DNA of 64,000 nucleotides. Origin: Xanthostigma xanthostigma. Lineage: Eukaryota > Arthropoda > Insecta > Raphidioptera > Raphidiidae. The translations under genes were made by a program, and so were the position numbers. Location: positions 82,000,948 through 82,064,947 of the forward strand of contig OY754464.1 of NCBI GenBank assembly GCA_963575645.1, written 5' to 3'. Shown piece by piece: positions 56,861-64,000 of this stretch (position 1 is its first letter; each line of letters begins with the position of its first letter). Below the pieces are notes generated by a model. It saw only the letters and a program-made list of their open reading frames with translations. It had not been told where the DNA came from and ran no database searches.

Positions 56861-57702
56861 TTATAACTTCGTTGTTCAGACTAACGTATATTTTCGCTCT
56901 AGTAGCCTAGTTATATACGACGTTTCGATGTCGTGTCTATTTGCAGTTGGCCTTCTACATTCTAAAAAAAATGTTACAATTACGATTTAATTCGTATTAG
57001 CATAGTTAGGTAGCCTACAGTCAGACAGCCGGTACGAACACAGTGCAGATGCCCTACGGAATACAGTCATTTCACTCAGCAAAACTCTTGTGTTACGAAA
57101 AGCAATTCGCATATGTTTCTGCTTGAAATTCCATAGATTGAAACGCAGGATCGGCATAGTCGTTATATTACAATGAAATAAAATCGTGGGGCACATTTAG
57201 TAGAAAACTTTTATTTGTTTCATATTGGAAATCCTATTTAGCTTTTGACTATATAATGTAACTATAAACGCGCCCCGCGATTTTATTTTAGTTGAATCAA
57301 AGCCCACTATGGCGACTCAGAATTTTTTTACAATTTTTAGTACATCATCGATTGTACAATAAAACCGTTCAACATAAAATGCTTTTTTACCTATTTTATT
57401 TTTTAAGTGTTTAGTGCGCTTTATTAAAAGTTCTATTTGCATCCAGACGAAAGCCGGACCGGTCAGTTAGTTATTATAATATAGTATTGTCATCGAAACT
57501 ACATACGTTTGCAAAATTTCATCTCAATCGGATAACAGGAAGTAGTTGAAAAAGCTGTCGGAAGATTTGAAACAAACAGTAATAAATATACGGGGTAAAG
57601 TTAAATAAAACCGCTTAAAAACTACATATACCTATTATGTATTGTTTCCAAAAAAAACGAGATCAGGCCCTGTTCAGCAACACGCATCTGATTGGCTACG
57701 CA
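56861..57702. other. No gene seen
   Basis: At about 57450..57480 AAAGCCGGACCGGTCAGTTAG resembles a Helitron 3' end with TTAG instead of CTAG, but no 5' end was found. Confidence 0.35.
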
Positions 57703-57710
57703 ACCTCAAA

Positions 57711-58619
57711 TAGAGCTGTAACAAACCATATATTGTATTCTTTACTGAGTAACGGGTACATCGTCTGACTCGAAGTACCGAATCGTTACTTACAAATTCA
57801 TTTCGTTACTCGCATCTGTCGTATCGAACTGACATGGAGTCAGTTCGACTCGTTTGATGCGGTTATACGTTATACGAACGAAGTCATACCGTATCACGAT
57901 GCGACGTGGCCCGATGGGATGGGTACCTGCTTGATACACTTATTGATGCTGTTATCAGCGTTGCCAGACGTCCCGATTTTGGCGGGACGTCCCGATTTTT
58001 AAATAAAAATTAAATGTCCCGCGCGGGACAGGCTCAGTCCCGCTTTTCGGGGATAACTCGGGGATAACTTTAAAAGAAGTTAAATCTTCACAGAAATATC
58101 ATGAATAAGTAATTCTTATAAAACATTATTCTCTCACTCCACAGACTATTGTTTGAAACGCCATATTTTTCTAATGATAAAACTTTTTTGATTTTGATTT
58201 ATGTTTTTTTTTTTTTATTCTGAAGACGAATAAGACTCAACTATTTAACGATAGGGTAAATCTGATTTAAAATATTATATGTTTATTAAAATACATTTTT
58301 TATGGCTATTTTTGCTATCTATTGTCACGTAAACGTAATTTTAATTCAAATAAAAAGATAAATAGGTATTTGAAAACTTCTGATTATATACGCTTTTTAC
58401 TATATCCCGCTTTCGACGAAAGAATCCCGCTGTTTTCACTCAAAGAGTTCCAAAATCCCGACTTGGCAAAAAAAAAAACTGGCAACGCTGGCTGTTATAC
58501 ACGATTGTATGTCGTATGAAAAGTAACGAGTAAGGTAACGATACGAAAGTAACGGGTACTGGTTCTTTAAGTAACGAATACATACGGGTACACAATTTCT
58601 CGTTACTTTTACAGCTCTA
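57711..58619. mobile_element. hAT element with 8-bp TSD, host for another hAT
   Basis: The ends TAGAGCTGTAA and TTACAGCTCTA are perfect inverses, with ACCTCAAA on both sides (57703..57710, 58620..58627). GTAACGGGTAC-type words mark both halves. The element 57956..58490 is inserted inside. Confidence 0.75.
57956..58490 (+). mobile_element. hAT-like element, CAGCGTTGCCAG ends, copy 1, nested
   Basis: CAGCGTTGCCAG and CTGGCAACGCTG are perfect inverses, flanked by GCTGTTAT on both sides (57948..57955, 58491..58498). The interior repeats GGGACGTCCCG. No transposase. Confidence 0.8.
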
Positions 58620-58657
58620 ACCTCAAATATGTGTGTGATTTATACATGGGAAAAGCT

Positions 58658-59221
58658 CAGCGTTGCCAGTTTTTTTTGCCAAGTCGGGATTTTGGAACTC
58701 TTTAATGAAAACAGCGGGATTCTTTCGTCGAAAGCGGGACATAGTAAAAAAACGTATATAATCAGAAGTTTTCAAATACCTATTTATCTTTTAATTTGAA
58801 TTAAAATTACGTTTACGTGACGATAGATAGCAAAAATAGCCATAAAAAATGTATTTTAATAAAAATATAATATTTTAAATCAGATTTACCCTATCGTTAA
58901 ATAGTTGAGTCTTATTCGTCTTCATGATAAAAAAAAAAGAAAAAAAACAGAAATCATAATCAAAAAGTTTTATTCATTAGAAAAATATGGCGTTTCAAAC
59001 AATAGTCTGTGGAGTGAGTGTTACAAATTGCAACTTACAATAAGAGAATAATTATTTATAAGAATTACTTATTCATGATATTTCTGTGAAAATTTAACTT
59101 CTTTTAAAGTTATCCCCGAATTATCCCCGAAAAGCGGGACTGAGCCTGTCCCGCGCGGGACATTTAATTTTGATTTAAAAATCGGGACGTCCCGCCAAAA
59201 TCGGGACGTCTGGCAACGCTG
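58658..59221 (-). mobile_element. hAT-like element, CAGCGTTGCCAG ends, copy 2
   Basis: The same family in opposite orientation; perfect termini and GAAAAGCT on both sides (58650..58657, 59222..59229). Differs from copy 1 by small length changes such as AGAGAATAATTATTTATAAG near 59043. Confidence 0.8.
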
Positions 59222-59229
59222 GAAAAGCT

Positions 59230-59922
59230 GTTCCTATGTGATCACAGTGACTGTTATTCCGGTTACAAAAAAATCATAGTGAAAAATAATCGTGACTTTG
59301 ATCCCGATCGAGCAAACACTTGATCGGATGTTACGTCGGCTACTCGGTTGGAACGACCGTCGTGATTGTGGTGACATAGAACAACATACGTTACTTTGGA
59401 ACGTAGATACCTTTTGTCAGATCACAGTGATCATTTTAAACGGCTGGTCACAGTGATTTTTTCACCGTGAAGTTATTCCCCAGCTCTAGTGTGATTGAGT
59501 ACACAACTTGGTGACAAGATATCAATGGCACAGTGATTTTACTGTTTGGCGCTGGTGCTTGTATACTGTGGTACGGTTACGTAAGCATACAATAGGTCGT
59601 GCGAACTCGCTAGTTGCAGGTCGATAAATATCATAATTTATACAGTTAACAGCGCGAGCCATGGAGCGCGAGATGTGTTGGGTTAACCTAGGCAATAGGC
59701 CGTCTGTTTTGCCTACTGCGGCGCTTAGCCGCTTACCTGTCCGTATAGAACAATGTAGATTTACTGTTAGCGCTAAATCAACTACCTGCATACCATCTGC
59801 ATCGCTACCTTCTTAAACTACGGGTCTTTTTTATATATCAGTAGCGCCTATGAAAACAGCATTAGTATTAGAAAATAGTTTTTCAATTTTACCATCCCAA
59901 CACCATAAGTGGGGAATAGTAG
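59230..59922. other. No gene seen
   Basis: Contains repeated GATCACAGTGA words (about 59240..59460) and an 89-codon minus frame without a domain. Confidence 0.4.
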
Positions 59923-59933
59923 GTACTAATTTA

Positions 59934-60088
59934 GTGAAAAATAACTATAATAATTTAGAGTGATGATGATCCTGTTTAAATGTTGGAAGTTTAAAAAGGG
60001 AAGAATCCTGGTGGCATAGGATCGATGAACTAAGCAAATACTGAAGGTTTTTTTATTGCATTTTATTGTCTGACGTTTCGGCAATCTT
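59934..60088 (-). mobile_element. Penelope-like fragment with 11-bp TSD
   Basis: The minus-strand match of 18437..18607: AAGATTGCCGAAACGTCAGA, then CTTCCAACATTTAAACAGG and AGTTATTTTTCA. TACTAATTTAG lies on both sides (59923..59933, 60089..60099). 5'-truncated relative to the copy at 18437. Confidence 0.55.
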
Positions 60089-60099
60089 TACTAATTTAG

Positions 60100-60874
60100 G
60101 TCAAAATCCACTTTTCAAAATTTTAGAATATTTTTTCGTTTTGGGGTCACCCGAATCCAAAAAAACTCTGTCTGTTGGTCTGTGAGCACGATACAGGTCA
60201 AACGGATGAGCCAATTGGAAAATAATTTTGGGAGGATGTTTGATATGCAAATATGAAGAGCACTATTGTTTTTGGAGAAAATCGGTGCATGCTATAACGT
60301 TATATAATAATGGTATTTTTGTCATAACGGTTTATTATTCTATTTATTTTTTCAAGAAAATTTTGTTAAAAAAAATTTTTTTTCTATAAACTAGTTTCGA
60401 AAATATTTTGAAATTAAAAAAAAAATCAGCTCTTCTTTTGTTTTGACATGACGTGGAACATAATATTATGTAGGTAAGCATGCCAACCAATAGCAAAATA
60501 ATATCATATTGAATACTAGCTATTACCAGCGTCAACGCACGCGATATCTGCAGAAATTTTATTTTAATTATTATAGATACTATATGAAATGTCAATACAG
60601 GGAAGTTTTTGACATTTTTTGCCGACATCTTTACGTCAATTTGTACAAAACTCTAAAATCTGAGAAACAAAAAACTACGCAGTCTTTTGTTTCTAAAATT
60701 TAAGACGCGGTTAAGTAACAATAAACAATGTTAATGACCACAAAATTTTGCACTACTTTAAGTTATACTTTTTATGACCACCAAAAAAGAGAACAATGGG
60801 ATACTCTGTGTATGTATATTTCGTAAATGGAAAAGTAAAAATACGTAATTTGATGAATATTTAATTTAAATTGT
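60100..60874. other. No gene seen
   Basis: AT-rich. The 94- and 64-codon frames are on opposite strands over the same repeat-like sequence and show no domain. Confidence 0.4.
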
Positions 60875-60878
60875 TTAA

Positions 60879-61592
60879 GGAGGTTGAGCCGTTTTACGAA
60901 GATAATGAAAAAAATTTGAAATAAAGTTTTTTTAATAGATTTTTTTATGACAAAATTTTCTGTAAAAAATCCAAAATCATTAGATTTATAAAGTTAAAAA
61001 TTAAATAAAACTTTTACATGTAGTCTTATGGAAAATATGTCAACCTATAGCATGCAAACGGTACATTTTAATTTTTTGTAAATAACCAAATAATGTCAGC
61101 AGTTTCGAAAACTAACTTATGTAAAGCATTGATGTCTTACGCATATTTTAATATTTTTTCCAATTTAATTAGGAGACTTTTAATCATTAAAAAAAATTAT
61201 TAAACCTTAGCACCTTTCGATTATGGACTTTTATTCTTGACAATTTTAACAATTTTAACTGAATTTTCAACTTTTTAATGATTTAATTTTAATTTTTAAT
61301 ACTTCTAATTTCTTTTTTTAATTATTTACTGCGGAAAATATGTAAAATACTGCAGATATTTACATAAATTTATTTTTTCTAACCTAACTTTGTACAACAA
61401 ATTCAAAAGTTAGTCCATTAAGTAAAATACTGAAATAATTAATTAATATTTAAAAAAATTATTTATTTATACCTTTATGACAATAATTTATTAGTACCAT
61501 CGATTTATAACCTTTTGTAAAAATTTATAATGGAAAAGTTCCCATTTAGAATTCGGCCTACTTTTGATTGGAACTGTAACGCATCAACCTCC
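60879..61592. mobile_element. TTAA-flanked element, GGAGGTTGA ends
   Basis: The ends GGAGGTTGAGCCG and GCATCAACCTCC are inverse over the first nine bases, flanked by TTAA at 60875..60878 and 61593..61596. AT-rich interior, no transposase. Confidence 0.55.
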
Positions 61593-61596
61593 TTAA

Positions 61597-63002
61597 CTTA
61601 TCTAAAACTCATTTTATATAAATAAATTGACTTGAATCAATTTAAAATCTAAATACACTTTGTTTTAATCAACTGACTCGTACTAATATTATATTGAATA
61701 TAAATACGTATTCATGTTTCAATTTTAAAATTCAAAATTTTAAAGGAATGAAAAAAGATGCGAGTCTGTGCCAGTTATAAAATAAAATAGGTGTCGTCTA
61801 AAAATCAAATGTCTTTCTCTTTTTTTACCGAAACTTTTCCAATCTACGTTACTGACTTATGCACGGTTTTTCATCTGGACTCGTGAATGCGAATCGTTTT
61901 TCATTCTAAAAATAGTTTCCGTTTTTTTGCGGAAATTTAACGCAAAACTCTAAAAGGATGAAAATAGAGGTTACTGTTTTTGCTTGTAACATTCTCACAA
62001 AAGTGCAGATATAATAATAAAAAAATCAAATAAAAATAAAAGTAATAAAAAAAAATAGGAGTCGTCATGGGATGGCAGATGTGAAACATAAATTAAATTT
62101 TTGCCAACTACAACTTTAAGTTATAAAGCCTATGAACCACGTATCGCGAAATCGCGACATGTTTTCAAGTCAAAAACTTAAGTTGGCCATGATGTGTCAA
62201 AAAAAATGTAATAAGGAAAACTGTTGTTAATTTTAAATACAATAAAATTCAGATTGTAAACCATTATATAAATAGCATAACATAAAAGGTACATGAGAAT
62301 TATTTATTTATCAATTATGAAGAACAATATATAAATAATTAATTTGTTTACACTGACAGCGTAACGTCAAATTATGGCGCCAATGATCTTTATTTTACTT
62401 AAATCGCCATCAGCGCAGCAGCCCGAAACACAACAAACATGCCCAGATCGCCTAGTACTCCCTATTTTTTCTATGTGATTAAAATTATAACTACTTTCAC
62501 TTTTAATAAACATTGCTCACTGATATACGGAAAATTTGAGCTTGAAGTTTTCCCTAGTGCTCACCACAAACGTTCGCATCGATAAATTTGTAACTCCGCC
62601 TCCTTGCACATAGTCCATAAAATGGTTACAAATAAGCTCAATCGAAAGCACACATTACATGTTTCATATAGCTGCAGTTTAAGGAAAACGCCTTAACATT
62701 TGTTTTATAAATGTATTTCAAAAAGGAAAAAGCCAGCAGTCGAGTAAAATAATACCAACATTTACACGTACATAAATGCATGTAAAATTGCTCGACAGAA
62801 ATATTTTATACGGCTATTTTACATTCCACCACAGCGTTTTTTAGTTGTAAATAGTTGTTCATATTTGGTTTAACCTATTTTACGCCCATATTCACCGAAC
62901 ACTATTAAAGATAGAAGTTCCTAATCTAGGAACTTTATTCGTTAGAATAAAATTTACTTTCAATTCACCAAGCAAATTATTAGGTAAAAAAGTTAGCTAA
63001 AA
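61597..63002. other. No gene seen
   Basis: AT-rich with no resolved element or exon on either strand. Confidence 0.45.
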
Positions 63003-63244
63003 AATTGGTTGTCTGTAAAGTTGGTTTACGGACGATAGTTTTACGTGATAACGTATTCCGCTCGAATATCATATTTAATAATACATAACCTAAATTTTAG
63101 TAGCTGTCAAACTATATTTTTACCAACTCTCTATCGCTTATACTACGCTCTCGCTTGCACGCACATGGGTCAGGCGGAACGTTACACTTTTTCGTGCGTG
63201 CAGCTGGCGTTTCATCAATTTATAAGACGTTATCACGTCAAAAA
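63003..63244 (-). mobile_element. Helentron-like element
   Basis: Hairpin end TTGGTTGTCTGTAAAG, ACGTGATAACGTATTCCG, interior GTCAGGCGGAACGTTACAC, end GACGTTATCACGTCAAAAA. Confidence 0.6.
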
Positions 63245-63289
63245 TAAATATACGCTGCACTATACTGCTTGCTCTTGTTGTTGAATATT

Positions 63290-63402
63290 TTGACGTTTTC
63301 AATTCGAACCAATAGCTCCCGAGATTAGCGCGTTCAACCCAGAGATATTTAAAGAGATATTTAAATTAAATATCTCTGGTTCAACTAACCAAACAAACAA
63401 AA
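63290..63402 (-). mobile_element. Helitron family 1 fragment with a small palindrome
   Basis: On the minus strand it reads GTTTGTTTGGTTAGTTGAAC and, after an inserted palindrome (CAGAGATATTTAAAG and its inverse), CGCGCTAATCTCGGGAGC, the 5' region of family 1. Cut on its right by the Helentron-like copy at 63403. Confidence 0.5.
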
Positions 63403-64000
63403 ATTGGTTGTCTGTAAAGTCGGTTTACGGACGATAGTTTTACGTGATAACGTATTCCGTAATACATAACCTAAACCTCCCAAAATTTGGTTTCAATCCG
63501 CTTATCCTTGGTGTCGGAATGATAAGAAATGTCAAAAGTGACGTTTGCAACTGTCAAAGTATTATGTTCTAATAATAATTAGTTATTCCAATACTTAACT
63601 TAGAAGGCGTTGCATTTCACAAAATACTAATGTCAAAAAATTGAATTAAACATTAGAAATGCAGCCGTTTTCATGTTAAGACAAGACATACGTTCTCTTC
63701 TAATTTCCATGTACGGCAAACAAAGACGACCGACCGCGTCGCGCCATGCATTAGACAACATTGCATTTATACAGCTATTTTTCTATATAAATTTGTATAA
63801 AAAAATTGGTTGTCTGTAAAGTCGGTTTACGGACGATAGTTTTACGTAATAACGTATTCCGTAATACATAACCTCAACCTCCCAAAATTTGGTTTCAATC
63901 CGCTTATCCTTGGTGTCGGAATGATAAGAAATGTCAAAAGTGACGTTTGCAACTGTCAAAGTATTATGTTCTAATAATAATTAGTTATTCCAATACTTAA
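63403..64000 (-). mobile_element. Helentron-like element, right edge, interrupted and incomplete
   Basis: About 400 bp nearly identical to the reverse complement of copy 25..684, then interrupted at 63804 by another copy of itself. It continues beyond the window. Confidence 0.65.
63804..64000 (-). mobile_element. Helentron-like element inserted in its own kind
   Basis: A second TTGGTTGTCTGTAAAG end begins after TTTGTATAAAAAA in the same orientation as the element it interrupts. Its first 200 bp differ from the host copy by only a few bases, such as GTAATAACG for GTGATAACG. Confidence 0.65.

Noticed and set aside
57450-57480. Helitron 3' end
   Set aside because: The end reads TTAG rather than CTAG, no convincing hairpin and no 5' end; left as a note only.

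Overview
The window is eukaryotic nuclear DNA from an insect or close arthropod relative. It is AT-rich, has no bacterial-style gene packing, and its only host coding sequence is three short spliced exons on the minus strand. These exons encode adjoining pieces of a hyperpolarization-activated cation channel (HCN; Ih in Drosophila): S1-S2 (25727..25890), S2-S3 (21396..21532) and S4 (11021..11158). Reading frames and GT/AG splice sites agree across all three. Transcription runs right to left. The intervening introns are about 4.2 and 10.2 kb, and I found no further exon in the 11 kb to the left or the 38 kb to the right. The rest is intron or intergenic DNA built largely from transposable elements.

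The elements fall into several groups. (1) A Helentron-like rolling-circle family has ten copies, each with a subterminal inverted repeat around ACGTGATAACGT and a terminal hairpin; near-identical copies in opposite orientation lie at the two window edges. (2) Canonical non-autonomous Helitrons (A|TC...CTAG|T) belong to at least four families, one of them present four times at 39.8-45.9 kb. (3) hAT-type elements mostly have readable 8-bp target duplications, some nested; one keeps the 3' end of a transposase gene. (4) TTAA-flanked elements. (5) Penelope-like inverted or tandem fragments carry a degenerate hammerhead-ribozyme-like core and, at four loci, 11-13 bp target duplications. (6) tRNA-headed SINEs and tRNA-like sequences. 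(7) One LINE has a 971-codon open frame (49809..52751), and a second LINE is a decayed RNase H remnant. (8) There are tandem repeats and long hairpins, including a 321-bp-arm palindrome at 48.7-49.4 kb.

Layout: 0-11 kb is mixed MITEs and Penelope-like pieces in the intron downstream of the S4 exon. 11-21 kb is the S3-S4 intron with nested hAT and TTAA elements and a hairpin/minisatellite block. 21-26 kb holds the S1-S3 exons and a cluster of Helentron-like copies. 26-46 kb is Helitron- and SINE-rich. 46-54 kb holds the large palindrome, the LINE inside an older repeat, and tandem repeats. 54-60 kb is a stack of hAT elements. 60-64 kb ends in Helentron-like copies inserted in one another. The only genes working together are the three channel exons. 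I saw no new multi-gene system; the least familiar material is the Helentron-like family, the Penelope-like motifs and the palindromes.
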